Below the pieces are notes generated by a model, which was not told the origin of the DNA, did not search any database, and saw only the letters and a list, made by a program, of their open reading frames with translations. Shown piece by piece: positions 27,723-39,209 of a DNA stretch of 64,000 nucleotides (its first letter is position 1; each line of letters starts with the position of its first letter). This stretch comes from Oscillospiraceae bacterium (GTDB lineage: Bacteria; Bacillota; Clostridia; Oscillospirales; Oscillospiraceae). The position numbers and the translations under genes are program-made. Location of the stretch: NCBI GenBank assembly GCA_015067615.1, contig SVMD01000011.1, positions 1-64,000 of the forward strand, read 5' to 3'.

Positions 27723-29531
27723 ATGAAGCGACTGCTTTGTATTCTTTTCGTATTGCTGTTTCTGTGCGGCTGCGGCGGTCCGGGGGAGGAAACGGTACCT
27801 CCTTCTGAAAGCCAGCTGCCAATTTCCTGGATTGAAACGGTTGGTCAGCCCTGGGATGCGGCAGGCGCGCTGTTGGAACTGCAGCTGACGGTTCCCAATG
27901 GCCTGACATATACATCCAGTATGGTCTTTGACGGTGATCTGTTGCTCTGGAGTCAGGACGACCACCGTAAGGATTATCCCAGTGTGGAAATCTGCATGAT
28001 TGACCTGGATACCGGTGAGATTCTTGCACAATCCGATATTTCCATCCATATTTCCATGTCGCCGCAGGTGCTGGGGGACTGCCTGTATCTGTGCGACAAC
28101 ACTACCGGTCTGATCCTGAAGCTGGATAAGCAGCTCAACGAGCTTTGCAGATGGGAAACGGATATCCGGGATGCCGCTGTGTATATGGGTGATAAGGGTA
28201 CCGCGTATGTGAACATATGGGACGTGGAATCCTACATTTATGATCTGGAAACCGGGGAAAAGCGTCCTGTTTTGGAAGAGAATCCTGAAATTTCCTATCT
28301 GGATTGTGCTGACGGATATCTCCGGGTGGAGTATTATGATACCGAAACCGGAGAAGCCTGCACCGCTTTTCTGGACCTCCACACCGGCGCGCGGTATGAT
28401 ATGCCTATCCAGGGTATCAGCGGAAATGAATTCCGCAATGGCACCTGGCTGCTGAATGAATATGAAGATTCCTATGTCTACACCCTGGTTCCATCCGATG
28501 GCGAGGCGGTTACTGTGGATTGTGGCTACAGTTCTCTGGAACTGGTGGAGAATGATCTGCTATTAAAGATCAATGAGGGAGGAAATCAGCTTTCACTGCA
28601 TGATCTTTCCGGCAAAGCACTGGCCAAATGTATCATATCCGAGCAGGATTACGGCTATGAAACCTTCGAACTGATCCCCAATGAAGCACTCAATGGCTAT
28701 TTTGTGGTTCTCAGAAATTACGGCGCTGGCATGCGGCTGCTGTTTTGGGATCCTGCCAGGGGTGAGCGGGGAGAGGATATTCCCTTCGAGCCTGTTCCGA
28801 GCCCCTCGGAACTGGAAGCACTGATTCAGCAACGGGTGGAACAGATGGAATCGGAATACGGGCTGAGCATTCTCGTTGGAGAAGAAGCCGGTGAGATTTT
28901 TTTCGATTTTACTGCTGAACAAGTCCTGGATCTGGCCGATATTTCCGATGCGCTGGATACCCTGGAAGATGCGTTGGAGGATTACCCTCCAGGGTTCTTC
29001 CGGCAGCTGCGCTATGGTGATGTTCATCGGACGGAGATTCATCTGGCGGGTCCCCTGAAGGCAACCAATTCCGAGTATGTGGATAACTACGAAGCCTTTG
29101 TCCAGGACAGTTACGACTGCCATGTGATGGTGGTGGATATCTATCAGACGGATGTGACCACTTACTATCATGAGTTTTCCCATATTATCGACAGTTACCT
29201 GGAATGGGATGCGTCAAACCGGGAGGATGCGCTTTTCAGCGATGAAACCTGGTGCAGTTTCAATCCAGGGTGGTTCCCGGGCTATACGTTCAGCTACTCC
29301 TGGGAACAGTATGTGGAGGACTATAGCTGCTTTGTGGACAGCTACTCTACCATCAATCCCACGGAGGACCGTGCAAGAGTGATGGAATACGCCATGGCAG
29401 AATACGGTTCCTGGACCTTCGAGGATGCAGCTGTGCTCCTTGAAAAACTGGATTACTACTGCCGCTGTATCCGTGATGCCTTCGACACCACCGACTGGCC
29501 GGAAACGGTTCTTTGGGAACAATATACATAA
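27723..29531 (+). CDS. Lipoprotein with propeller-like N-terminal region and HEXXH zincin-like domain
   Basis: This 602-residue protein has a lipoprotein signal ending LFLCGC. Residues of roughly 50-355 form repeated beta-strand units (phrases such as DLDTGEILA, DLETGEKRP and DLHTGARYD recur), suggesting a beta-propeller. Residues 370-600 closely follow the preceding gene, with YYHEFSHIID as the HEXXH zinc site and a later TEDRARVM segment. It may be a surface metallopeptidase with a ligand-sensing propeller; this is inferred. No protease inhibitor or substrate gene is evident next to it. Confidence 0.75.
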   Translation: MKRLLCILFVLLFLCGCGGPGEETVPPSESQLPISWIETVGQPWDAAGALLELQLTVPNGLTYTSSMVFDGDLLLWSQDDHRKDYPSVEICMIDLDTGEILAQSDISIHISMSPQVLGDCLYLCDNTTGLILKLDKQLNELCRWETDIRDAAVYMGDKGTAYVNIWDVESYIYDLETGEKRPVLEENPEISYLDCADGYLRVEYYDTETGEACTAFLDLHTGARYDMPIQGISGNEFRNGTWLLNEYEDSYVYTLVPSDGEAVTVDCGYSSLELVENDLLLKINEGGNQLSLHDLSGKALAKCIISEQDYGYETFELIPNEALNGYFVVLRNYGAGMRLLFWDPARGERGEDIPFEPVPSPSELEALIQQRVEQMESEYGLSILVGEEAGEIFFDFTAEQVLDLADISDALDTLEDALEDYPPGFFRQLRYGDVHRTEIHLAGPLKATNSEYVDNYEAFVQDSYDCHVMVVDIYQTDVTTYYHEFSHIIDSYLEWDASNREDALFSDETWCSFNPGWFPGYTFSYSWEQYVEDYSCFVDSYSTINPTEDRARVMEYAMAEYGSWTFEDAAVLLEKLDYYCRCIRDAFDTTDWPETVLWEQYT

Positions 29532-29535
29532 CTTA

Positions 29536-29566
29536 AAACCCATCCACTTTCTGTGGATGGGTTTTT
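29536..29566 (+). terminator. Rho-independent terminator
   Basis: AAACCCATCCAC pairs with GTGGATGGGTTT, then a T-run, right after the second HEXXH lipoprotein. Confidence 0.9.
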
Positions 29567-29658
29567 CTTGATTTTCCTGACTCCTGCCCGATTACGACTG
29601 CAAATCGTAACGGGCAGTTTTTATACTGAAAAGCGTAAAAAGCAAAGGAGGAAACAAT

Positions 29659-29976
29659 ATGCACTTTACCAGCTTTTTGGAGGACGGGCGGCTCACGGTG
29701 GCCCTCACCGGGGAGATCGACCACCACTGTGCCAAAGCCTACATTCAGGCAATCGTTGCGAAAATCGAATCCTACACCCCGGATATCTGTGTGCTGGACT
29801 TTGGGGAGGTATCCTTCGTGGATTCTTCCGGCATTGCGGTGGTCATCAACGCCCTGCGGAGCATGACCCAGATTGAAGGAAAGCTTTTGCTGACCGGTAT
29901 TCTGCCCCAGCCCATGCGGGTGTTCCGGGCGTCGGGGATCGATAAGATCGTGGAAATCAAGGAGGCGGTATCATGA
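29659..29976 (+). CDS. spoIIAA: Anti-sigma-F factor antagonist SpoIIAA
   Basis: This is a 105-residue STAS-domain protein. The phosphorylatable serine is in VSFVDSSGIAVVINAL. In the forespore, dephosphorylated SpoIIAA displaces sigma-F from SpoIIAB. It is the first gene of the spoIIA operon; its end overlaps spoIIAB as ATGA. An AAAGGAGG site precedes the ATG. A sigma-H promoter would be expected upstream but I could not place one with confidence. Confidence 0.94.
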   Translation: MHFTSFLEDGRLTVALTGEIDHHCAKAYIQAIVAKIESYTPDICVLDFGEVSFVDSSGIAVVINALRSMTQIEGKLLLTGILPQPMRVFRASGIDKIVEIKEAVS

Positions 29977-30404
29977 AATTTGAAAACTATATGATCCTGG
30001 AATTTCCCAGTAAATCCTGCAACGAGGCCTTTGCCCGCAGTGCCATTGCCTGCTTCGCGGCCCAGCTTGATCCCACCCTGGAAGAGTTGGGGGATATCCG
30101 CACGGCGGTGTCTGAGGCGGTGACCAACTGCATCGTCCATGCCTATCCGGAGGGACTGGGAACGGTGAGCATGCGCTGCCGGATCCTCAAGGACAATGTG
30201 CTGGATATCGTTATCAAGGACAGGGGTGTGGGCATACCGGATATTGATCAGGCCAGGCGTCCCGCCTTTACCACCGGTGGTGCTGACCGCAGCGGCATGG
30301 GCTTTACCATCATGGAAAGCTTCATGACCGACCTGGAAATCAGCTCCAAAGCAGGGAAGGGAACCACGGTGCATATGCGCCGGAAGCTGCAGCGGCGCAA
30401 ATGA
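29973..30404 (+). CDS. spoIIAB: Anti-sigma-F factor and kinase SpoIIAB
   Basis: This is a 143-residue GHKL ATPase/kinase. The N-box is AVSEAVTNCIVHAYP, the G1 box DRGVGIPD, and a glycine-rich GMGFTIMES follows. It binds and holds sigma-F and phosphorylates SpoIIAA. It overlaps both neighbours by four bases, so stoichiometry is set by coupled translation. Confidence 0.95.
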   Translation: MKFENYMILEFPSKSCNEAFARSAIACFAAQLDPTLEELGDIRTAVSEAVTNCIVHAYPEGLGTVSMRCRILKDNVLDIVIKDRGVGIPDIDQARRPAFTTGGADRSGMGFTIMESFMTDLEISSKAGKGTTVHMRRKLQRRK

Positions 30405-31105
30405 GCCGGACGGAGGACTTGATCAGGGCCTCCCAGGCCGGGGACCGAAGTGCCACGGAAAAACTGGTGGAGGAAAACTCCGGGCTCATCTGGGCGGTGG
30501 CGAAGCGGTACATAGGCCGTGGCACGGAGGCGGAGGACCTGTATCAGCTGGGATGCTTAGGCTTTCTCAAGGCGGTGGAGGGCTTTGACTTAAATTTCGG
30601 CACCCAGTTTTCCACCTACGCGGTGCCGAAGATCTCCGGGGAGATCCGGCGCTTTTTGCGGGATGACGGAGCGGTGAAGGTCTCCCGAGGGCTGAAGGAA
30701 CAGGCGGCGCAAATCAAAATGGCAAGGAACACCCTGACAAATCTCTTTGGCAGGGAGCCCACCGTCAATGAGATATCCCGGCAGACGGGTCTTTCCCCGG
30801 AGGAGATCGCCCTGGCGGAGACGGCCACGGCCGCTACCGAATCCATCCAACGTGAGTGCGGTGAGGAGGGCTTTTCTCTGGAGGATGTGCTCACCGACAC
30901 GGAGTCGGAGGAGAAAATGGTGGAGCGGATTGCCCTGCGGCAAGCCATCGCCAATCTTCCGGAGCGGGAACGGACGGTGATCCAGATGCGGTATTTTCAC
31001 GGCCTGACCCAGGACCGGGTGGCCAAAGTGATGAACGTCAGCCAGGTGCAGATCTCACGGATCGAGAAGAAGGCCATCGGGCAGCTTCGGGAGCTGATGT
31101 TGTGA
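30401..31105 (+). CDS. sigF: RNA polymerase sporulation sigma factor SigF
   Basis: This 234-residue sigma-70 family factor directs early forespore transcription. Region 2 is at DLYQLGCLGFLKAVEGFD with GEIRRFLRD; region 3 covers the NEISRQTGLSPEEIA stretch; region 4 is RERTVIQMRYFHGLTQDRVA with SQVQISRIEK as the DNA-recognition helix. It is the third gene of the spoIIA operon and shows the organism has the endospore programme. Confidence 0.95.
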   Translation: MSRTEDLIRASQAGDRSATEKLVEENSGLIWAVAKRYIGRGTEAEDLYQLGCLGFLKAVEGFDLNFGTQFSTYAVPKISGEIRRFLRDDGAVKVSRGLKEQAAQIKMARNTLTNLFGREPTVNEISRQTGLSPEEIALAETATAATESIQRECGEEGFSLEDVLTDTESEEKMVERIALRQAIANLPERERTVIQMRYFHGLTQDRVAKVMNVSQVQISRIEKKAIGQLRELML

Positions 31106-31125
31106 ATGATTGTTTTCTTTAGAAA

Positions 31126-31241
31126 CTTGGCTCCCCCTTCGGGGGAGCTGGCACCGCCCTTGGCGGTGACTGAGAGGGAAAAATCGATGCATCCCTCTCC
31201 GTCAGCCTTCGGCTGCCACCTCTCCCAGAGGGAGAGGCAAG
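31126..31241. repeat. 116-bp interspersed palindromic repeat
   Basis: The ends are imperfect inverted repeats: CTTGGCTCCCCC at 31126 and GGGAGAGGCAAG ending at 31241, 10 of 12 matching. Internal hairpins are CTCCCCC-TTC-GGGGGAG, CACCGCC-CTT-GGCGGTG and CAGCC-TTC-GGCTG. Elements with this outline are frequent between genes in gut Clostridia. It follows sigF and could end its transcript. Confidence 0.7.
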
Positions 31242-31336
31242 GTGCATAAGCAGACAAACAATAATTTCTCCTCTTTACCTTTCGGCAAAAATGCGCTAAA
31301 ATAGTCCCATACTTTATATTGGACAGGTGTGCGACT

Positions 31337-33760
31337 ATGAACTTTGATTTAGAGCAGCGCTTTTTGGCCGCCCGACGGAAATACATCGCCGGGGAGTTTG
31401 ACGCGCTGAATGATATGCAGCAGGAGGCGGTGCTGACCACGGAGGGTCCTCTGCTTCTGCTGGCCGGTGCGGGCTCCGGCAAGACCACGGTGCTGATCAA
31501 CCGGATCGCCAATCTCATGCGCTTCGGCCGGGGCAGCGATACCCAGGAGATCGCCGGAAGCATCACGGAAGAGGACGTACAGTTTCTGGAAAACTTCCCC
31601 CTGAATCCCACGGAATACGAACAATGGCGGGGCGACAGCCTCTGTGCCGTGGGTGCCGCGGCTCCCTGGCAGATTCTGGCCATCACCTTTACCAACAAGG
31701 CAGCCAACGAAATGAAGGAGCGGCTTTCCGCTCTGCTGGGTCCCGAAGCCAACGATATCTGGGCCAGCACCTTCCACTCTGCCTGCTGCCGGATCCTCCG
31801 GCGGGACATTGAGCGGATGGGCTATACCAGAAGCTTCACCATCTACGATTCCTCTGATTCCGAGCGGGTCATGAAAGAAATCGTCAAGGACATGGGCCTG
31901 GACGACAAGACCTTCCCGGCCAAGTATGTCCTGGGGGCCATTTCCCGGGAGAAGGACAATATGGTCTCCCCGGAGATGATGCTGCAGCGCGCTGACCGCA
32001 GCGGCGATATTCGAGCAACCCACATTGCCCGGGCATATGACAAGTACCAGAAGCAGCTGAAAGACAATAACGCACTGGACTTCGACGATATCATCTATGT
32101 GACCGTGAAGCTGCTGCAGGAGCATGAGGATGTTCGTACTTATTACCAGAAGAAATTCCACTATGTGCTGGTGGACGAGTATCAGGACACCAACCACATG
32201 CAGTATCTGCTGACCTCATTGCTGGCCGGCGGCTACGAGAATATCTGTGTGGTGGGTGATGATGACCAGTCCATCTACCGTTTCCGGGGCGCAACCATTG
32301 AGAATATCCTGAACTTTGAAAAGCAGTACCGGGGGTCCCGGACCATCCGCTTGGAGCAGAATTACCGCTCCACCCAGTCCATCCTCAACGCTGCCAACGC
32401 GGTGATCTCCCATAACTTAGGCCGAAAGGGCAAAAAGCTCTGGACCGCCAACGGTCAGGGCGAGGCCATCACCGTCTACGAAGCCTCCGACGAGGGGGCA
32501 GAAGCCAACTATGTAGCCGGGCAGATCATCAAGGTGTCCAAGGGAAAATCCTTCAAGGATTTTGCCATTCTCTACCGGACCAATGCCCAAAGTAACGCCC
32601 TGGAATTTGCCTTCAAGCGCAACGGTATCCCGTACCGGGTCATCGGCGGTACCCGGTTCTTTGACCGGGCTGAGGTCAAGGATATGCTTTCCTACCTCTG
32701 CGTGATCAACAACCGCTTCGACGATCTGCGCCTCAAGCGCATCATCAACAATCCGCCCAGAGGCCTGGGTCCCAAGACTATTGACACAGCCCTTCGGCTG
32801 GCCCAGGCGGAGGGGAAGCCCCTGTACAGCGTGGTGTCCGACCCTTATTCCTATGCCCCGCTGGAAAAGCCCGCCATGAAGCTGATGCAGTTTACCGCCC
32901 TCATCGAGGGCATTGCCCAGCTGCTGGAGGGGGGCATGAGCCTGCCCGACTTCTATGACGAGCTGTTGATCCGCACCGGCTATGTGGATATGCTCAATGC
33001 TAAGGACACCGAGGAGAACAAGACCCGGCTGGAGAACGTAAGGGAACTGAAATCCTCCATCCATTCCTATGTGGAAAATGATCCGGAGCCCACGCTGGCT
33101 GGCTTCCTGGAAGAGATCGCCCTGTACACCGACATTCAGGAGTACAACGATGCCGATGACGCCGTGGTCATGATGACCATGCACTCCGCCAAGGGCCTGG
33201 AATTCCCCCATGTGTTCCTGGTGGGCTTCGAGGACGGTCTGTTCCCCGGCATGCGTGCCATCGGCGACAAGGAGGAGATGGAGGAGGAGCGGCGGCTGTG
33301 CTACGTGGCCATTACCCGGGCCAAGCAGCATCTGACCATCACCCATGCCCGGCAGCGTATGCTCTACGGCCGGACCTCCGCAGCCCTGGCATCCCGGTTC
33401 CTCCGGGAGATCCCCGAGGACTGCATCGTCCGCAAGGGCGTGCAGAAAGCAAAACAGGAGAGCTACAATTCCTGGGGCAGCCGTTATGGCAGCGGCTCCG
33501 AATGGTCCGGCTACCAGAATCCCCCCATGCAGCCAAAGAAACAGGATCAGTTCCGGAAAGCGGAAATGCCGAATAAGCCCGCCGCGCCCATGCTGGAGCT
33601 GAACAAGGGCGATATGGTCATGCACGCGGCCTTTGGCCGGGGTCTGGTGATCTCCGTCATGAAAATGGGCGGCGATGCTCTGCTGGAAATCGCCTTTGAC
33701 GACATCGGCACCAAGCGGCTCATGGCAAAGACCGCTTCCGTCCATATGAAAAAGCTGTAA
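31337..33760 (+). CDS. pcrA: ATP-dependent DNA helicase PcrA/UvrD
   Basis: This superfamily 1 helicase of about 807 residues acts in repair and replication. It has Walker A AGAGSGKTT, motif Ia ITFTNKAA, VDEYQDTN (motif II), QNYRST (IV region), and VMMTMHSAKGLEF and VAITRAK (V and VI). An extra segment of about 45 residues lies between motif I and Ia. The ATG at 31337 is chosen for its AGGTG site. LigA lies downstream in the same direction, as in Bacillus pcrA-ligA, but separated here by yunB. Confidence 0.95.
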   Translation: MNFDLEQRFLAARRKYIAGEFDALNDMQQEAVLTTEGPLLLLAGAGSGKTTVLINRIANLMRFGRGSDTQEIAGSITEEDVQFLENFPLNPTEYEQWRGDSLCAVGAAAPWQILAITFTNKAANEMKERLSALLGPEANDIWASTFHSACCRILRRDIERMGYTRSFTIYDSSDSERVMKEIVKDMGLDDKTFPAKYVLGAISREKDNMVSPEMMLQRADRSGDIRATHIARAYDKYQKQLKDNNALDFDDIIYVTVKLLQEHEDVRTYYQKKFHYVLVDEYQDTNHMQYLLTSLLAGGYENICVVGDDDQSIYRFRGATIENILNFEKQYRGSRTIRLEQNYRSTQSILNAANAVISHNLGRKGKKLWTANGQGEAITVYEASDEGAEANYVAGQIIKVSKGKSFKDFAILYRTNAQSNALEFAFKRNGIPYRVIGGTRFFDRAEVKDMLSYLCVINNRFDDLRLKRIINNPPRGLGPKTIDTALRLAQAEGKPLYSVVSDPYSYAPLEKPAMKLMQFTALIEGIAQLLEGGMSLPDFYDELLIRTGYVDMLNAKDTEENKTRLENVRELKSSIHSYVENDPEPTLAGFLEEIALYTDIQEYNDADDAVVMMTMHSAKGLEFPHVFLVGFEDGLFPGMRAIGDKEEMEEERRLCYVAITRAKQHLTITHARQRMLYGRTSAALASRFLREIPEDCIVRKGVQKAKQESYNSWGSRYGSGSEWSGYQNPPMQPKKQDQFRKAEMPNKPAAPMLELNKGDMVMHAAFGRGLVISVMKMGGDALLEIAFDDIGTKRLMAKTASVHMKKL

Positions 33761-33803
33761 TTTCCCCATGGTGGGCCGCATATCCTCCACCGGGGGGATG
33801 TGT

Positions 33804-36402
<2,599 letters not shown>

Positions 36403-36406
36403 AATT

Positions 36407-36440
36407 ACGCCGGAAGGAGAAATTCCTTCCGGCGTTTTTT
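36407..36440 (+). terminator. Rho-independent terminator of ligA
   Basis: ACGCCGGAAGGA pairs with TCCTTCCGGCGT, then six Ts. It overlaps the end of the convergent small gene. Confidence 0.92.
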
Positions 36441-36648
36441 ACAGGGAAAAATCCTGATCGTCATATTTGGAAAAATCCAGAGCCTTGGCCTTGGGGGGGA
36501 CCCGCTTCAGGGGATCATATTTAAACTTCCGGCACTTGTCGGCCACGGTTTTCATGCCCTTTTTGGAGCAGAGGATGGTATCCTCATCCAGCTTTGTGCC
36601 GTAGACACAGTAGGCGCAGGAGCGCTCGATCTTTTTGCGAAACAGCAT
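36439..36648 (-). CDS. Small cysteine-rich protein, unknown function
   Basis: This protein of about 69 residues has a CAYC motif, then CSKK and DKCRKFKYDP, giving four cysteines that could bind zinc. The pattern is conserved-looking, and I recall similar short proteins in Clostridia without a known role. The start is either the ATG at 36648 or one nine bases upstream; spacing to AGAGAG favours the former. Confidence 0.65.
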   Translation of the reverse strand: MLFRKKIERSCAYCVYGTKLDEDTILCSKKGMKTVADKCRKFKYDPLKRVPPKAKALDFSKYDDQDFSL

Positions 36649-36680
36649 GGCAGTCATCTCTCTTTCGTATGTTGAGATGA

Positions 36681-37652
36681 TTATACACCAAAGGCCGCGG
36701 GAATGCTACTGTTTTTTCGAAGAATTCTCCTGGAAGGCAGGAACAACAGGATCAGAACCGGCATCAGTGCGGCATAATACCCAAGAAAAGCCAGGGAAAT
36801 CAAAAGAGAAAACAGGGTTTGCAGCAGTTTTCCCTGGATATAGTATTTCAGCTTAAGTCCCTCGATGACGGAGGATGTCTGCATCATCACGCAGATCCCG
36901 CCGAAATTCAGCATCAGTGCAGCCCAGAGAAACCGCAGAGCGACACTTGGAATCTCTGATAGCAGCAGGCAGCCATTGGTCAGCTCCAGCAGCCCGGACA
37001 GCAGGATTGTGATGGATTTTGGGAACGGAAAGAAAACATATCGCTGTAAAAAGTCCAATATGACCCGGAACAGCACCACCCAGCCGCAGACCGAAGCCAT
37101 AGCGGAGACAGCCTTTCTCATGGCCTGGGACAGCGTTATGGAGGATGCCTGTGCCATTGTTATATTATCGCTTTCCGGTGCCGGGATCATCCTTGCCACA
37201 CAGAGGGCGCTTAAGATCTGCACAAGCCAGAGCAGCCAGGCGTACTTTCCCTCCGGGAATTGGCTTGCGGCCATTCCAAAGAGAAAGGAGGGTCCTGCCT
37301 GGGAGCAGAACATGATCAGCCTGTGGGCATGAGCCCGAGAAAGCTGATCGCTGCTGTAGCCCTGGGCTGCCGCCTGGGCCCCCACCGGATAGCCGCCCAG
37401 CAGTCCTGTGATAAGGATCGGTCCGCAGCCCCTTGCCCGGAATAGCTTTTCCAGCGGGACCAAGACGGAGGTGCTGCCCATGGAACCGGTGAGCAGAATA
37501 CTCAGCACGAAAAAAGGGAACAGGGAGGGAATGACCGTTCTGATACAGATATCCACCCCCTGGGAAGCAGCAGCGATGCTGTTTTTGCTGTCCAGGATCA
37601 GCACCAGCATACCCAGAGCCGCCGAAATGCAAGTGGCCTTTCTTCCTTTCAA
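36681..37652 (-). CDS. ylbJ: Sporulation integral membrane protein YlbJ
   Basis: This protein of about 323 residues has eight or so membrane helices and the gate-domain motifs of the YlbJ/SpmA/SpmB group: VIPSLFPFFVLS, ITGLLGGYPVGAQ and FCSQAGPSFLFG. YlbJ is required for spore formation and lysozyme resistance in Bacillus. I place the start at a TTG (37652) that follows GAGGTGAGG at good spacing. It is divergent from yqfC-yqfD, another sporulation unit. Confidence 0.8.
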   Translation of the reverse strand: MKGRKATCISAALGMLVLILDSKNSIAAASQGVDICIRTVIPSLFPFFVLSILLTGSMGSTSVLVPLEKLFRARGCGPILITGLLGGYPVGAQAAAQGYSSDQLSRAHAHRLIMFCSQAGPSFLFGMAASQFPEGKYAWLLWLVQILSALCVARMIPAPESDNITMAQASSITLSQAMRKAVSAMASVCGWVVLFRVILDFLQRYVFFPFPKSITILLSGLLELTNGCLLLSEIPSVALRFLWAALMLNFGGICVMMQTSSVIEGLKLKYYIQGKLLQTLFSLLISLAFLGYYAALMPVLILLFLPSRRILRKNSSIPAAFGV

Positions 37653-37737
37653 TATCCTCACCTCGGAAGATTCTATGCCTGTCCGGTGAAAAACATCCCA
37701 CCCTCTTCATAGACTGGTGCAAAAGGAGGTGCCGCCT

Positions 37738-38016
37738 TTGGCAAAAAGCAGAGAATGGATGGAGCGTCTGGCGGGACAGCTGGATGCGGAAGCCCTTCCG
37801 GGACTTCCGTTGGTGGAGATTGCGGGACAGAACCGGGTCCTCATTGAAAATCACCGGGGTGTCTGCGCTTATGGAAGAGAACGGATCCACGTCCGGGTGG
37901 GCTATGGGGAGGTATCTATCCGGGGCTGCGGCCTGGAGCTGGCCAAAATGAGCCGGGAACAGCTGGTGATTACAGGCAGGATCGACTGTGTAGAGCTGAT
38001 CAGGAGGAAGGGATGA
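37738..38016 (+). CDS. yqfC: Sporulation protein YqfC
   Basis: This 92-residue protein has the YabP/YqfC fold: LPLVEIAGQNRVLIENHRGVCAY then IRGCGLELAKMS and ITGRIDCVELI. The TTG at 37738 follows AAAGGAGGTG, a near-perfect site, so I prefer it over an open frame 21 bases longer. YqfC probably acts with YqfD; the end overlaps yqfD by four bases. Confidence 0.9.
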   Translation: MAKSREWMERLAGQLDAEALPGLPLVEIAGQNRVLIENHRGVCAYGRERIHVRVGYGEVSIRGCGLELAKMSREQLVITGRIDCVELIRRKG

Positions 38017-39209
38017 ACTGGTTATCCTATTTTACAGGGCAGCTTACGGTGGAGCTGACTGGGGCTGACATTCCGGGAACATTGCGTGTGCTGTCGGAGC
38101 GGGGGATCACCCTTCTGAAAACCGTCCCCATAGATGATCTGACCGTCCGGATAAACATTGGCCGAAAGGATTATCCGCGCATTCGGGACATTGCCAAAAA
38201 GCGGGGAGATATCCTGACAGTTCGAAAGCGGATGGGCCTCTACTGGAAATTCCGGGAACTTCTGAACCGTCCGGTATTGATCCTGGGGCTATGCCTGCTT
38301 CTGATCCTGACAGCTTACCTGCCGACGAGAATCTTCTTTGTGCAGGTGGAGGGAAACGCGATGATTCCAACCCGGCTGATTTTAGAAAAAGCAGGGGAGT
38401 GCGGAATTGGCTTTGGCGCTTCCCGCCGGGCGGTGCGCAGCGAGCGGATGAAAAATACGCTTTTGGAAGCGGTGCCGCAGCTTCAGTGGGCGGGGGTGAA
38501 TACCCGGGGCTGTGTGGCTGTGATCTCCATCCGGGAGCGTGCCGAGGAGCAGGAAACGGCGGAGCCATCGGCGTTTGGGCATATCGTTGCCCTGATGGAT
38601 GGCTATATTCTGTCCTGCACTGCCACGAAAGGGAATCTGATCTGCGGTCCGGGACAGGCGGTGGTGGAGGGGCAGATCCTGATCTCCGGCTACACGGACA
38701 GCGGGCTGTGCATCCGTGCGGAACAGGCCCAGGGAGAGATCTACGGCCGGACAATCCGAACTCTGGAGCTGATAACCCCCTCAGATACGATGAAAAAGAG
38801 GGACAAGGACGAGGAAGGAAGAAAAATCAGCCTGCTTATCGGAAAAAAACGCATAAATTTATGGAAAGACAGTGGAATTTGGGATACCACTTGTGATAGA
38901 ATGTACGAGGAATACTATATCACCCTGCCGGGTGGCTTTCAGCTGCCGGCGGCGCTGACTGTGGAGCGGTATGTTTCCCGGGAACTTTCGGAGACGGAAA
39001 TTCCACAGGCGGAAGCGGAGCGGCTTCTGGAAAGCACCGCCCAAAGGTATCTGAAAGAGCAGATGCTGGCCGGATCCATCCAGGATTCACAGCCGGAATT
39101 TACTGCGGAGCCTGGAATCCTACAAATGGCAGGGAAGTTTGACTGTGTGGAGCTGATCGGCGTTATGCAGCGGCTTCAGATTGGAGAAACAAATGGGGAA
39201 AACAATTGA
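38013..39209 (+). CDS. yqfD: Sporulation protein YqfD
   Basis: This is a 398-residue protein with a cytoplasmic N-terminal domain, one membrane helix at about residues 88-105 (ending in YLPTRIFF), and an extracytoplasmic part with AGVNTRGCVAVISIRER and CGPGQAVVEGQILISG. This is the YqfD layout, related to SpoIV-type proteins. Its start overlaps yqfC as ATGA, and its end overlaps phoH. Confidence 0.9.
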   Translation: MNWLSYFTGQLTVELTGADIPGTLRVLSERGITLLKTVPIDDLTVRINIGRKDYPRIRDIAKKRGDILTVRKRMGLYWKFRELLNRPVLILGLCLLLILTAYLPTRIFFVQVEGNAMIPTRLILEKAGECGIGFGASRRAVRSERMKNTLLEAVPQLQWAGVNTRGCVAVISIRERAEEQETAEPSAFGHIVALMDGYILSCTATKGNLICGPGQAVVEGQILISGYTDSGLCIRAEQAQGEIYGRTIRTLELITPSDTMKKRDKDEEGRKISLLIGKKRINLWKDSGIWDTTCDRMYEEYYITLPGGFQLPAALTVERYVSRELSETEIPQAEAERLLESTAQRYLKEQMLAGSIQDSQPEFTAEPGILQMAGKFDCVELIGVMQRLQIGETNGENN

